Source: Hyphomicrobiales bacterium (GTDB lineage Bacteria; Pseudomonadota; Alphaproteobacteria; Rhizobiales; Rhizobiaceae). From it: a stretch of 64,000 nt of DNA. The position numbers were made by a program, and so were the translations under genes. The stretch is from the NCBI GenBank assembly GCA_900469475.1, contig UBXG01000019.1, forward strand, positions 186,001 to 250,000. The letters run 5' to 3'. This document shows positions 17,516-26,864 of this stretch, piece after piece. The notes below the pieces were generated by a model. That model saw nothing but the letters and a program-made list of their open reading frames with translations, was not told the DNA's origin and searched no databases. Position 1 is the stretch's first letter; each line of letters starts with the position of its first letter.

Positions 17516-17637
17516 CTTATTTGTTCGCCTATTTCGGATAGTGATGCCGATTAATGGTCGATTATCCGCCTCATGAAAAGAGGCATCTTCTCCTCATCGA
17601 AACGCGCTACGGCGCAAAGCAACGAAGGATGAGGAAA

Positions 17638-18378
17638 ATGAGCAGCAATTCCAAAAAGGTAGCAATCGTCACCGGCGCATCGCGCGGCATCGGTGCCGCC
17701 ATTGCAGAGCGTTTGGCCGAAGACGGCCTCACTGTTGTCATCAACTATTCCGGCAGCGAAGCAGCCGCCGAGGAACTCGCTCGCAAGATCGAGGAAAAGG
17801 GCGGCAAGGCGCTGACCGCCAAAGCCGATGTTTCCGATGCCGAGGCTGTGCGCCGCATGTTCGATGCGGCGGAAACTGCCTTCGGCGGTGTCGATATCCT
17901 CGTCAACAATGCCGGCATCATGCAGCTTGCCAAGATCGCCGATGCCGACGACGCGCATTTCGACCGCCATATCGCCATCAACCTCAAGGGCACGTTCAAT
18001 ACGCTGCGCGAAGCCGGCAGGCGCCTGCGTGACGGCGGGCGTATCGTCAATTTCTCGACCAGCATCGTCGGCCTCAAGCTGGAAACCTACGGCGTCTATG
18101 CCGCGACGAAGGCGGGGGTCGAGCTTCTGACCGGCATCATGGCGAAGGAGCTGCGCGGCCGCTCGATAACGGTCAATGCCGTCGCACCCGGCCCGACGGC
18201 CACCGATCTCTTTTTGAACGGCAAGAGCGACGAGCTCATCGACCGCATGGCCAAGATGAACCCGCTGGAGCGCTTGGGCACTCCGCGGGATATCGCCGCC
18301 GCCGTTTCCTTCCTCGTCGGCCCGGACGGCGGCTGGATCAACGGCCAGACGCTACGCGCCAATGGCGGCATGATCTGA
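17638..18378 (+). CDS. SDR-family oxidoreductase
   Basis: A 246-residue classical short-chain dehydrogenase. The NAD(P)-binding TGASRGIGAA is at about residues 13-22, NNAG follows near 87, and the catalytic YAATK (Tyr-x3-Lys) is near 152-156. The start at 17638 has GGATGAGG ahead of it. It is divergent from the LysR gene and followed, after a hairpin, by a second SDR on the same strand, so the pair may be a regulated two-gene unit. Substrate unknown. Confidence 0.87.
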   Translation: MSSNSKKVAIVTGASRGIGAAIAERLAEDGLTVVINYSGSEAAAEELARKIEEKGGKALTAKADVSDAEAVRRMFDAAETAFGGVDILVNNAGIMQLAKIADADDAHFDRHIAINLKGTFNTLREAGRRLRDGGRIVNFSTSIVGLKLETYGVYAATKAGVELLTGIMAKELRGRSITVNAVAPGPTATDLFLNGKSDELIDRMAKMNPLERLGTPRDIAAAVSFLVGPDGGWINGQTLRANGGMI

Positions 18379-18386
18379 GCCAACTT

Positions 18387-18410
18387 GGCGGCAGGGCAAT
18401 TCCTGCCGCC
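18387..18410 (+). other. Intercistronic hairpin
   Basis: A 9-bp perfect stem, GGCGGCAGG with CCTGCCGCC, and a 6-nt loop between two SDR genes. There is no T-run after it, so mRNA stabilisation or partial attenuation is more likely than full termination. Confidence 0.5.
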
Positions 18411-18457
18411 CTCCAATTCATCGTCAACAACAGCCAATCCTCTGAAGGAACAGGATC

Positions 18458-19348
18458 ATGAGCAAGCAAGTCATCGTAATCACTGGCGCATCGAGCGGCT
18501 TCGGGGCTCTGACGGCACGCGCTCTCGCCAAGGCAGGCCATACGGTCTATGCCGGCATCCGCGAAACCAAGGGGCGTAATGCGGCGCAGGTCGAGGCAGC
18601 GGCGGCTTTCGCCAAGGAGAACGGCGTCGATCTCAGAACCGTCGAACTCGATGTTGGCTCGGATGCTTCGGTCGAAGCCGGTATTGCCGCCGTCATCGCC
18701 GAGCAAGGCCGCATCGATACCATCATCCACAATGCCGGCCACATGTCCTTCGGCCCGGCAGAAGCCTTTACGCCCGAACAGTTCGCCGAACTCTACGACA
18801 TCAACGTGCTTAGCACCCAGCGCGTCAATCGGGCCGTGCTGCCTCACATGCGCAGGCAAGGAAAGGGGCTGGTCGTTTGGCTTTCCTCGTCGAGCACGCC
18901 GCCGTACCTCTCGCCTTATTTCGCAGCGAAAGCGGCCATGGATTCGCTTGCCGTTTCCTATGCTTCGGAGCTGACACGCTGGGGCATCGAGACCGCCATC
19001 ATCGTGCCGGGTGCCTTCACGAAAGGCACCAACCATTTTGCCCATTCCGGCTCGCCGGCCGATAAGGCTCGTGCCACCGAATACGACAATGGTCCCTATG
19101 CAGGTGTTCCCGATCAGGCACTGAAGGGGCTCGCCTCGCTGGAGCCGGCCGACGCAGATGCAGCCTCGGTTGCGACCGCGATCGTCGATGTGATCGACAT
19201 GCCGTTTGGAACACGCCCGTTCCGCACCCATATAGACCCCTCGGAAGATGGTGCTGAAATCGTCAATGGCGTTGCCGATCGGGTGAGGGCAGAACTCTTC
19301 CGGCGTATCGGCTTGGAGGATTTGCTGAGGCCTGTCGTCAAGGGCTGA
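18458..19348 (+). CDS. SDR-family oxidoreductase
   Basis: A 296-residue SDR with TGASSGFGA at the N-terminus, NAG (HNAGHMSF) and catalytic YFAAK (about residues 155-159). It belongs to the longer group that acts on larger hydrophobic substrates, with an extended C-terminal part. The ribosome site GAAGGAACAGG before ATG is good. It follows the first SDR by about 80 bp and precedes a strong hairpin. Substrate unknown. Confidence 0.86.
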   Translation: MSKQVIVITGASSGFGALTARALAKAGHTVYAGIRETKGRNAAQVEAAAAFAKENGVDLRTVELDVGSDASVEAGIAAVIAEQGRIDTIIHNAGHMSFGPAEAFTPEQFAELYDINVLSTQRVNRAVLPHMRRQGKGLVVWLSSSSTPPYLSPYFAAKAAMDSLAVSYASELTRWGIETAIIVPGAFTKGTNHFAHSGSPADKARATEYDNGPYAGVPDQALKGLASLEPADADAASVATAIVDVIDMPFGTRPFRTHIDPSEDGAEIVNGVADRVRAELFRRIGLEDLLRPVVKG

Positions 19349-19375
19349 GACCGCATTGCCATCTCCCAGCGTCAA

Positions 19376-19406
19376 ATCGCCGCTTCTGTGCCACAGGAGC
19401 GGCGAT
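19376..19406. terminator. Strong hairpin after the SDR pair
   Basis: A 14-bp stem including one G-U pair: ATCGCCGCT-T-CTGT with ACAG-G-AGCGGCGAT around a 3-nt loop. It separates the SDR unit from the cyclase gene. No U-tract follows, so it may slow transcription or protect the mRNA end rather than terminate fully. Confidence 0.5.
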
Positions 19407-19501
19407 GACTGACGTGCATCGAAACTATTTTGTGCAGGACGGCATTCCAAGCCTTAGAGTTTCGTACTAAAGCGAATCCTTCAGAGGGTCGGGAGATATC
19501 C

Positions 19502-20713
19502 ATGGACGCGAAGGACATTGGCGAAATTGCCAGCTGGCTCATGCAGGCCGGCCTCAAGGGAATGACGGAAGTCGATATCCTCTCCGGCTTCTGCGAGCAG
19601 TGCCGTCAGCATGGTCTCAACATCGATCGAGCCATGGCGCTGATGGATACGCTGCACCCGGTCTATGAAGGGCGCGCCTTCCGCTGGGACGGCAATCAGA
19701 TCATCGAGCGCGAGTTCGAATATGGCCCGACGCAACAGGGGATCGCCTCTGAAAACTGGCAGCGTTCCGCCTTCTATCATATGCTGACCACGGGCGGAGA
19801 CGAGGTGCGCCGGCGCATCGGCTTCGGCGACCCGACCGATTTCTACGGGCTCGATACGCTACTGGCCGACGGTCACACCGACTATATCGCCATGATCCAC
19901 CGTTTCGAAGAGGGCGGCACGATAGGTGAGATGGATTGCTTCTATTCCAACTTTGCCACCGCGCATGAGGTCGGCTTTCCGGAGGAAGATTTGCGCGTGC
20001 TGCGCAAGTTGACGCCCGCGCTGGCTTTGGCGATCAAATGTACCGGCATGAGCCGAATCGCCCGCACCATTGCCGAAGTCTATCTCGGCGAGGATGCCGC
20101 CCGGCATGTGCTTGAGGGCAAGATTACCCGCGGCAAGACCGAGCGGATTTCGGCGGCACTCTGGTTTTCCGATCTCGCCAACTACACGCGCATTTCCGAT
20201 ACGGCCGAGCCGGATGAAATCATCCCGATGCTGAATGCCTATGCCGACGCGGTCATCTCCTCGATCCATGAGGCCGGCGGCAACGTGCTGAAGCTGATCG
20301 GTGATGGCACGCTGGCGATCTTCAAGGCTCGTAATTCCGCCGATGCCTGCGCTGCCGCCCTGATGGCGGAATCGCTGCTGCGCCAGCGGCTGCGCGACCT
20401 CAACTCGCAGCGGCAGATCGAGGGCCGGCCGGTGACGGACGTCTATCTCGGCCTGCATATCGGCGATGTCTTCTACGGGAATATCGGCAGCATGGACCGG
20501 CTGGATTTCACGGTGATCGGGCCGGCCGTCAACGAGGTCAGCCGCATCGCCTCGATGTGCCGGTCGGCCGACCGCAACGTCCTGATGTCGTCGAATTTCG
20601 TCGAGGCGCTGTCAGGCCAGCAGAGCAACGATCTCGTTTCCGTCGGCCGCTATGCGCTGCGTGGCGTCAACCGGCCGCAGGAATTGTTCACGCTGCTCTC
20701 TTCGGCGGCCTGA
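19502..20713 (+). CDS. Class III adenylate/guanylate cyclase
   Basis: A 403-residue protein. Residues about 215-400 are a class III nucleotide cyclase domain. Asp in ALWFSDLANYT and Asp in KLIGDGTLAIF are the two metal-binding aspartates, and the tail TVIGPAVNEVSRIASMC is family-typical. Residues 1 to about 210 are a soluble domain of the kind found in many rhizobial cyclases, with no predicted membrane segment. The start at 19502 has GGGAGAT ahead of ATG. It probably makes cAMP in response to a cytoplasmic signal sensed by the N-terminal part. It ends 20 bp from the convergent FadJ-like gene, with no terminator between. Confidence 0.87.
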   Translation: MDAKDIGEIASWLMQAGLKGMTEVDILSGFCEQCRQHGLNIDRAMALMDTLHPVYEGRAFRWDGNQIIEREFEYGPTQQGIASENWQRSAFYHMLTTGGDEVRRRIGFGDPTDFYGLDTLLADGHTDYIAMIHRFEEGGTIGEMDCFYSNFATAHEVGFPEEDLRVLRKLTPALALAIKCTGMSRIARTIAEVYLGEDAARHVLEGKITRGKTERISAALWFSDLANYTRISDTAEPDEIIPMLNAYADAVISSIHEAGGNVLKLIGDGTLAIFKARNSADACAAALMAESLLRQRLRDLNSQRQIEGRPVTDVYLGLHIGDVFYGNIGSMDRLDFTVIGPAVNEVSRIASMCRSADRNVLMSSNFVEALSGQQSNDLVSVGRYALRGVNRPQELFTLLSSAA

Positions 20714-20733
20714 CCCGTCTGCGGTGACTGCTT

Positions 20734-22701
20734 TCAGCGACGGCCGGCCGCAAACATCGGGCCGCCCTTGCTGGGCGGAAAGCCATAGCCATTGATCATG
20801 ACGAGATCGATATCGCTGGCGCGCGCGGCAACGCCTTCCAAAAGCAACGCCTCGCCTTCGTCAACCATGGCTTTCAGCAGGCGGCTGACGATCTCTTCTG
20901 GGGTGAAGCTCTTCGGCACAATGGCTTTTTCGGTGCGCGCGGCTTCGATCATGGCCGTTACCTCGGGATCAACAGTCCGTTTGCCATCGCGGTAGACATA
21001 CCAGCCGCGGCCCGTCTTCTGGCCGAAGCGTCCCGCTTCGCAGAGCCGGTCGGCGATGACGACGTAGCGCTCTGAGGGATCGCGTGTCGCGGCCTGCCGC
21101 TTGCGGCGCGCCCAGGCGATTTCCAAACCCGCCATGTCGAACACGGCAAAAGGCCCCATCGGAAAGCCGTAGGCCTCCAGTGCTGCGTCGATTTCCTGCG
21201 GCGAGGCGCCATCCTCGACCATGTATTCCGCTTCGCGGCGATAGGCGGAAAAGATGCGGTTGCCGATGAAGCCTTCGGTGACGCCCGACACCACAGGCAA
21301 CTTGCCGAGCCGTTTTGCCAGGGCAATGGCTGTCGCCAGCACATCCGGCGCCGTCTGCTTGCAATTCACCACCTCCAGGAGCCGCATGATATTGGCGGGC
21401 GAGAAGAAGTGCAGCCCGACAATCCGCTCTGGCCGTTGTGTTGCGGCAGCGATCACGTCGGGGTCGAGATAGCTCGTATTGGTGGCAAGAATCGCGTCGG
21501 CGCGAACGATCGTATCGAGGCGCTGGAACAGCTCGGTCTTGACTGTGAGATCGTCGAAGACAGCTTCGATGACGAGATCGGCCTGCACCAGCTGCTGCAT
21601 GTCGGCGGTGACGGTCAGCCGGCCCAAGCGATCTTCTCGCCCCGCAGCATCGAGGCGGCCGGACTGCACGGCCTTGTCGAGGAGGCCGGTGATGCGCTCG
21701 CGTCCCTTTTCCGCGACCTCTGTACTCTGCTCGACGCCGATGACCCGGTAGCCGCCATTGAGGGCGGAGACGGCAATGCCCGATCCCATCAGGCCAGTGC
21801 CGATGATACCGATGGTTTCGATCTTGCGCGGAGCGACTGTCTCCAGCCCCTCGACTTTGCCGGCGGCTCGCTCGGCGAAGAAGACATGCCGCAGGGCTGC
21901 GGCCTCTTCGCTGTCGCGGAGGGCAATAAATGTGCGGCGTTCCTCGGCCAGTCCTTCTGATAAAGAGACGGTCTCCGTCAGGCGCACAAGGCGGACGGCT
22001 TCGGCCGGTGCACGCTGGCCGCGTGCCTTGCGCAATGCGTCCGATGCCGCCTTGTCGATCGCATCTGTAGCTTCCGGAGGAACCGTCAGCGATCCCGTGC
22101 GGCGCAACGATGCGGCGTTGGTCATCTTGGCGTCGGCGATAGCTTCGGCGATCAGTTCGCCCTTGGTCACGCCATCGACGATGCCAAGCTTCAACGCTTC
22201 TGCGGCGGAGACCACACGGCCATTGGCGATCATATCGATGGCGGCGGCGATGCCTGTCAGGCGCGGCAGGCGCTGCGTACCGCCGGCGCCAGGTACGATG
22301 CCGAGTTTAACTTCGGGAAGGCCGAGTTTCGCGGCTGGCGTGGCAAGTCGTCGGTGGCAGGCGAGTGCCACTTCCAGGCCGCCGCCGAGCGCAACACCGT
22401 TGACAGCGGCGGCAACCGGCTTCCCAAAGTCTTCGATGCGGGAGATGACATCAGGTAGATGCGGCTGGACCGGCGGCTTGCCGAATTCCTTGATATCGGC
22501 GCCGCCGATGAAATTGTTGCCCGCTCCGGTCAGTACGACGCCGGCGACTGTGTCATCTTTCTCGGCACGATCCAAAGCGGCCATCAGGCCGGCCCGGACA
22601 TCGGCGGACAATGCGTTGACCGGTGCATTGTCGATGGTGACGACGAGGATCCCGTCGGCCAGCGCCGCCGAGATGGTGTCCGAAAAGCGCAATGCCGACA
22701 T
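20734..22701 (-). CDS. Bifunctional enoyl-CoA hydratase/3-hydroxyacyl-CoA dehydrogenase
   Basis: A 655-residue FadB/FadJ-type protein. Residues about 10-190 are a crotonase domain (NNFIGGADIKEF oxyanion hole; LPEVKLGIVPGAGGTQRLPR active-site loop). Residues about 293-480 are the NAD-binding dehydrogenase domain (IGIIGTGLMGSGIA), and the 3HCDH C-terminal domains follow. The protein stops at GFPPSKGGPMFAAGRR, about 40 residues earlier than usual for this family, where it meets the convergent cyclase gene. It is the last gene of the aromatic operon and should hydrate and oxidise the ring-derived acyl-CoA. Confidence 0.87.
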   Translation of the reverse strand: MSALRFSDTISAALADGILVVTIDNAPVNALSADVRAGLMAALDRAEKDDTVAGVVLTGAGNNFIGGADIKEFGKPPVQPHLPDVISRIEDFGKPVAAAVNGVALGGGLEVALACHRRLATPAAKLGLPEVKLGIVPGAGGTQRLPRLTGIAAAIDMIANGRVVSAAEALKLGIVDGVTKGELIAEAIADAKMTNAASLRRTGSLTVPPEATDAIDKAASDALRKARGQRAPAEAVRLVRLTETVSLSEGLAEERRTFIALRDSEEAAALRHVFFAERAAGKVEGLETVAPRKIETIGIIGTGLMGSGIAVSALNGGYRVIGVEQSTEVAEKGRERITGLLDKAVQSGRLDAAGREDRLGRLTVTADMQQLVQADLVIEAVFDDLTVKTELFQRLDTIVRADAILATNTSYLDPDVIAAATQRPERIVGLHFFSPANIMRLLEVVNCKQTAPDVLATAIALAKRLGKLPVVSGVTEGFIGNRIFSAYRREAEYMVEDGASPQEIDAALEAYGFPMGPFAVFDMAGLEIAWARRKRQAATRDPSERYVVIADRLCEAGRFGQKTGRGWYVYRDGKRTVDPEVTAMIEAARTEKAIVPKSFTPEEIVSRLLKAMVDEGEALLLEGVAARASDIDLVMINGYGFPPSKGGPMFAAGRR

Positions 22702-22718
22702 AATCTTAATCGCCTATA

Positions 22719-23114
22719 TTATTCCGGGATAACTGCCGTCGCCTGGATCTCGATCTTGGCACGATCTTCGACGAGGGCGACGACCTGCACGGCGGCCATG
22801 GCCGGGAAGTGCCGGCCGATGATTTCGCGGTAAGCCTGGCCGAGACCCTTCAGATTGCCGAGATATTCCTGCTTGTCAGTGAAATACCAGGTCATCGATG
22901 TGATGTGCTTCGGCTCGGCGCCTCCCTCGGCAAGGATGGCGACGACATTCTTCAGCGTCTGGCGCACCTGTTCGACGAAATCGTCGCTTTCGAATTCGCA
23001 GGCGGCATTCCAGCCGACCTGGCCGCCGACGAACACCATGCGGCCCGTCGCCGCCATGCCATTGGCATAGCCGATCGGCTTGGCCCAGCCCTCAGGTTGC
23101 AGGATGGTGTGCAT
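22719..23114 (-). CDS. RidA-family enamine/imine deaminase
   Basis: A 131-residue YjgF/YER057c/UK114 (RidA) protein with the typical blocks GRMVFVGGQVGW, EQVRQTLKNVVAIL and RHFPAMAAVQVVALVEDRAKIEIQATA; the conserved arginine before FPA... is absent and reads His-Phe-Pro. RidA proteins hydrolyse reactive enamines and imines to ketones plus ammonia. It overlaps the thioesterase gene by 23 bp. In an anthranilate CoA pathway the ring product is itself a 2-amino-enoyl-CoA, so this could be the dedicated deaminase step. That role is inferred from position. Confidence 0.87.
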   Translation of the reverse strand: MHTILQPEGWAKPIGYANGMAATGRMVFVGGQVGWNAACEFESDDFVEQVRQTLKNVVAILAEGGAEPKHITSMTWYFTDKQEYLGNLKGLGQAYREIIGRHFPAMAAVQVVALVEDRAKIEIQATAVIPE

Positions 23115-23523
23115 CGGTCGTCTCCAGATGAGAGGTCAGTGCGGCGCGGAGATCATCCGGCCATTCAATGGATCTATGCGTATCGAGCGACGTGGCGACG
23201 ACGCGGTGTTTGGCCGTCCACAGCACATGGCCGTTCGCCGAGACCTGATGTTCGAGATCGAGCGAGGAGCGGCCGACACCATGGACGGCAAGGACGAATT
23301 CGAGATCGTCACCCTGCAGGCCCGGCTTGATGAAAGTCAGATCGAGCCGCACGGTGGGGACACCGATGCGGCGGTCGTCGATCAATTTTCGCCAGGAAAA
23401 GTCGATCGAGGCGAAATAGTCTTCCAGCACTCCGACGAGGATGTTCAGGTACGAGGGGAAATAGGCGATCCCGGAGGGATCGCAATCTCCGAAGCGCAGG
23501 GGTCTGGTGGTTCTAAATGCCAC
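23092..23523 (-). CDS. 4HBT-type acyl-CoA thioesterase
   Basis: A 143-residue hot-dog-fold thioesterase with the 4-hydroxybenzoyl-CoA thioesterase motif FGDCDPSGIAYFPSY (about residues 11-25), containing the catalytic aspartate. Translation starts at GTG (23521-23523) with TGAGG upstream, 8 bp from the gcdH stop. In an aryl-CoA pathway it may release CoA from dead-end aryl-CoA esters or act on a ring-opened product. Within the operon it is coupled to RidA by overlap. Confidence 0.87.
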   Translation of the reverse strand: MAFRTTRPLRFGDCDPSGIAYFPSYLNILVGVLEDYFASIDFSWRKLIDDRRIGVPTVRLDLTFIKPGLQGDDLEFVLAVHGVGRSSLDLEHQVSANGHVLWTAKHRVVATSLDTHRSIEWPDDLRAALTSHLETTDAHHPAT

Positions 23524-23531
23524 GGCCGGCC

Positions 23532-24713
23532 TCAGTTCGAAAAGGCGGCGATGCCGGTGATGGCGCGGCCGAGGATGAGGGCGTGGATGTCGTGGGTGCC
23601 CTCATAGGTGTTGACCACTTCGAGGTTGACGAGGTGGCGCGCGATGCCGAACTCATCCGAGATACCGTTGCCGCCAAGCATGTCGCGGGCGGCGCGGGCG
23701 ATATCAAGCGCCTTACCGCAGCTATTGCGCTTGAGGATGGAGGTGAGTTCGACCGGCGGATGGCCTTCTTCCTTCATGCGGCCAAGACGCAGGCAGCCCT
23801 GCAGGCCGAGCGTGATCTCGGTCACCATGTCGGCAAGCTTCTTCTGGATCAGCTGATTGGCGGCAAGGGGACGGCCGAACTGCTTGCGGTCGAGCACATA
23901 CTGGCGTGCCTTGGCATAGCAATCCTCCGCCGCGCCGAGCGCACCCCAGGCAATGCCGAAGCGTGCGGAGTTGAGGCAGGTGAAGGGGCCCTTGAGGCCG
24001 GATACGTTCGGCATCAGGTTTTCTTCCGGCACGAAGACATTCTCCATCACGACTTCGCCGGTGATAGATGCGCGCAGCCCCACCTTGCCGTGGATGGCGG
24101 GCGCGGAAAGGCCTTTCCAGCCCTTTTCGAGGATGAAGCCGCGGATGAGGCCATCCTCGGTCTTAGCCCAGACGACAAAGACATCGGCGATCGGCGCGTT
24201 CGAAATCCAGGTCTTGGCGCCGGTGAGGCTGTAGCCGCCATCGACCTTCTTTGCACGGGTGACCATCGAGCCGGGATCGGAGCCGTGGTTCGGTTCGGTG
24301 AGGCCGAAGCAGCCGATCCATTCACCGGTCGCGAGCTTCGGCAGGTACTTCTGTTTCTGTGCATCCGACCCGAAGGTTTCGATCGGCACCATGACCAAGG
24401 AAGACTGAACGCTCATCATCGAGCGATAGCCGCTATCGACACGTTCGACTTCGCGGGCGATGAGACCATAGGCAACGTAGCTCAGGCCGGCGCCGCCATA
24501 TTCCGGCGAGATTGTTGGGCCGAGCAGGCCGAGCTCACCCATTTCGCGGAAGATCGCCGGATCGGTTTTTTCGTGGCGGAAGGCTTCCAGCACGCGGGGT
24601 GCGAGCTTTTCCTGCGCGTAGGAATGCGCGGTATCCAGCACCATTCGCTCGTCGTCGCTCAGCTGCTCCGTCAGCCGGAACGGGTCGGCCCAGTCGAAAA
24701 TCTCGCGGCTCAT
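23532..24713 (-). CDS. gcdH: Glutaryl-CoA dehydrogenase
   Basis: A 393-residue acyl-CoA dehydrogenase with the marks of glutaryl-CoA dehydrogenase: Arg97 in [15 protein letters not shown], which binds the glutaryl carboxylate, and the catalytic base Glu371 in [19 protein letters not shown]. It converts glutaryl-CoA to crotonyl-CoA and CO2, passing electrons to ETF. The start at 24713 has AAAGGGAG 10 nt upstream; an ATG two codons earlier is too close to it. Its presence in this operon implies that the ring pathway ends in glutaryl-CoA. A repeat separates it from the other acyl-CoA dehydrogenase. Confidence 0.92.
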   Translation of the reverse strand: MSREIFDWADPFRLTEQLSDDERMVLDTAHSYAQEKLAPRVLEAFRHEKTDPAIFREMGELGLLGPTISPEYGGAGLSYVAYGLIAREVERVDSGYRSMMSVQSSLVMVPIETFGSDAQKQKYLPKLATGEWIGCFGLTEPNHGSDPGSMVTRAKKVDGGYSLTGAKTWISNAPIADVFVVWAKTEDGLIRGFILEKGWKGLSAPAIHGKVGLRASITGEVVMENVFVPEENLMPNVSGLKGPFTCLNSARFGIAWGALGAAEDCYAKARQYVLDRKQFGRPLAANQLIQKKLADMVTEITLGLQGCLRLGRMKEEGHPPVELTSILKRNSCGKALDIARAARDMLGGNGISDEFGIARHLVNLEVVNTYEGTHDIHALILGRAITGIAAFSN

Positions 24714-24730
24714 GTGCATATCTCCCTTTG

Positions 24731-24829
24731 GAGCGGTTCAGTTTTACAGAGCGACTGAACCGCTCAATTTGTTTGTTCTACGCAATTCCGGACGGAAAAC
24801 CGTTTCACACAATTCCTGGAATTGCTCTA
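24731..24829. repeat. Rhizobial intergenic repeat, copy 2
   Basis: Two parts. AGCGGTTCAGT and ACTGAACCGCT (about 24732-24765) form an inverted repeat. This is followed by CGCAATTCCGGACGGAAAACC and TTCCTGGAATTGCTCTA, matching the element at 13684-13738. The right edge supplies the TAG stop of the acyl-CoA dehydrogenase gene (24827-24829). It lies inside the aromatic operon. Confidence 0.75.
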
Positions 24830-26005
24830 TGCCTTCAAAAGTTCGCGCGCGACGATGAGTTTCTGAACTTCGGTCGCACCTTCATAGATGCGAAGCGCGC
24901 GGATCTCCCGATAGAGTTTTTCCGTTATCTCGCCCGATTTCACGCCGCGCCCGCCAAAGAGCTGAACGGCGCGGTCGATGACGTTCTGCGCGGTTTCCGT
25001 CGCCGTCATCTTCGCCATGGCCGCCTCGCGCGTCGTCGGCAACCGCTGCACGTCGCGGCGCCAAGCTGCCCGATAGGTGAGCAGCGCCGCCGCGTCGATG
25101 CCGGTCGCCATATCGCCGAGGGCGGCCTGCGTCAACTGAAGGTCGGCAAGAGTGGCACCGAACATCGGGCGCGACCGCGCGTGGGCAAGCGATTCATCGA
25201 GCGCGCGGCGGGCAAAGCCGAGGCCGGCAGCCGCCACCGAGGCGCGGAAAATATCGAGCGTGCGCATGGCGATCTTGAAGCCTTCGCCCGGTGCGCCGAG
25301 GCGGCGCGAAGCAGGAATGCGGCAATTGTCGAAACGGATCGTCGCCAGCGGATGCGGCGCAATGACCTCGATGCGTTCGGCAATCGAGAAGCCGGGATCG
25401 TCGGCAAAGACGATGAAGGCCGAAATGCCGCGTGTTCCAGGCGCTTCGCCAGTGCGCGCGAAGACGGTGTAGACGTCGGCTATGCCGCCATTGGAAATCC
25501 AGGTCTTCTCGCCGTCGAGAACATAGTGGTCGCCGTCGAGGCGTGCGGCGCAGCTCATCGCGGCCACATCGGAGCCGGCGTCCTTTTCCGATAGCGCGAA
25601 GGCGGCGAGCCAGTCACCCGAGCGTACCTTGGGCAACACGGCGGCCCGCAATTCGGGCGAGCCGGAGAGGCCGATGGCGCCGGTGCCGAGCCCCTGCATG
25701 GCAAAGGCAAAATCGGCAAGGCCGTCATGCCAGGCCAGCGTTTCGCGGGCGAGGCAGACCATGCGGGAATCGATCAGCGGTTCGCTATCGGAAGATCCAG
25801 TGGCGGCGGTGAGAAGCCCGGCTTCGCCCAGCGCCTTGACCAGCTTCCGGCATGCGCCATCGACATCGGCGTGACCGATCGAGGCCATGGCGGCGGACCT
25901 GGCGAAGGCATCGACTTCGGTCGCGAAACGGTGATGGCGCTCTTCGAAGAAGGGCCACTCCAAATGATCGCGGGTCGGGCCGGCGAGGCTACTTGCCGTG
26001 GACAT
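24827..26005 (-). CDS. Acyl-CoA dehydrogenase
   Basis: A 392-residue flavoprotein of the acyl-CoA dehydrogenase family. [16 protein letters not shown] and [18 protein letters not shown] are the FAD-binding signature, [12 protein letters not shown] follows, and Glu375 in [16 protein letters not shown] is the predicted catalytic base. It starts 4 bp after the enoyl-CoA hydratase stop, so it is tightly coupled. Unlike gcdH it lacks the glutaryl-binding arginine block. It probably oxidises a cyclic or ring-opened acyl-CoA intermediate. Its stop codon falls at the edge of a repeat, but the protein looks complete. Confidence 0.88.
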   Translation of the reverse strand: MSTASSLAGPTRDHLEWPFFEERHHRFATEVDAFARSAAMASIGHADVDGACRKLVKALGEAGLLTAATGSSDSEPLIDSRMVCLARETLAWHDGLADFAFAMQGLGTGAIGLSGSPELRAAVLPKVRSGDWLAAFALSEKDAGSDVAAMSCAARLDGDHYVLDGEKTWISNGGIADVYTVFARTGEAPGTRGISAFIVFADDPGFSIAERIEVIAPHPLATIRFDNCRIPASRRLGAPGEGFKIAMRTLDIFRASVAAAGLGFARRALDESLAHARSRPMFGATLADLQLTQAALGDMATGIDAAALLTYRAAWRRDVQRLPTTREAAMAKMTATETAQNVIDRAVQLFGGRGVKSGEITEKLYREIRALRIYEGATEVQKLIVARELLKA

Positions 26006-26009
26006 CCTC

Positions 26010-26861
26010 TTAATCCCCCTGGAATTCCGGCCGGCGCTTAGCGGCGAAAGCCTCGAAGGCGCGGCGGAAATCCTGCGTTGCCATGCAGATCGCCTGCGCC
26101 TGCGCCTCGGATTCGATCATTTCGTCGATACCCATCGCCCATTCCTGGTTCAGCATGGTCTTGGTCATGCCATGGGCGAACCAGGGACCATCGGCGAGCG
26201 AACGGGCGAGCTTAACCGCTTCGCTCTCGAGGTCGGCGCTCGCGTGCAGTCCGTTATAGAAGCCCCAGGCCTGTCCTTCCGCTGCCGCCATCGAGCGGCC
26301 GGTAAAGAGAAGCTCGGCGGCACGGCCCTGGCCGACAATGCGGGGCAGGATGCCGCAAGCACCCATATCCGCACCGGCGAGGCCGACACGGGTGAAGAGG
26401 AAGGCGGTCTTTGCCTGGGGCGTCGCGAGCCGCAGATCGGAGGCCATGGCGAGGATGGCGCCAGCGCCGGCGCAGATGCCATCGACTGCCGAGATGATCG
26501 GCTGTGGACATTTGCGCATCGCCTTGACGAGATCGCCGGTCATGCGGGTGAAGGCCAGAAGCTCGGGCATCGCCATGCGGGTCAAGGGCTCGATGATCTC
26601 GAAGACATCGCCGCCGGAGGAGAAATTGCCGCCGGCGCCGGTCAACACGATGGCGCGGATATCCGATGCATAGGCTAGATCGCGGAAGAGATCGCGCAGC
26701 TCGGCATAGCTGTCGAAGGTCAGCGGGTTCTTACGTTCCGGGCGGTTGAGGCGGATGGTGGCGACGCGGCCATCTTCACTGACATCCCAGAGGAAGTGCT
26801 CAGGCTTGTAATCCTTGAGGGGCTTCAAATGCCCCTTCATCGTCATGTCCCGATCGCTCAT
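26010..26861 (-). CDS. Enoyl-CoA hydratase/isomerase-family protein
   Basis: A 283-residue crotonase-fold protein: [15 protein letters not shown] is the first oxyanion-hole loop and [19 protein letters not shown] with [17 protein letters not shown] the second. The catalytic glutamates of classical hydratases are replaced here (Ala-Gly-Ala-Asp-Met), so it may act as a different crotonase, for example a ring-cleaving hydrolase or isomerase. It is separated from the SDR by 3 bp and from the dehydrogenase by 4 bp. GGGGAG precedes the start. Confidence 0.87.
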   Translation of the reverse strand: MSDRDMTMKGHLKPLKDYKPEHFLWDVSEDGRVATIRLNRPERKNPLTFDSYAELRDLFRDLAYASDIRAIVLTGAGGNFSSGGDVFEIIEPLTRMAMPELLAFTRMTGDLVKAMRKCPQPIISAVDGICAGAGAILAMASDLRLATPQAKTAFLFTRVGLAGADMGACGILPRIVGQGRAAELLFTGRSMAAAEGQAWGFYNGLHASADLESEAVKLARSLADGPWFAHGMTKTMLNQEWAMGIDEMIESEAQAQAICMATQDFRRAFEAFAAKRRPEFQGD

Positions 26862-26864
26862 CCC

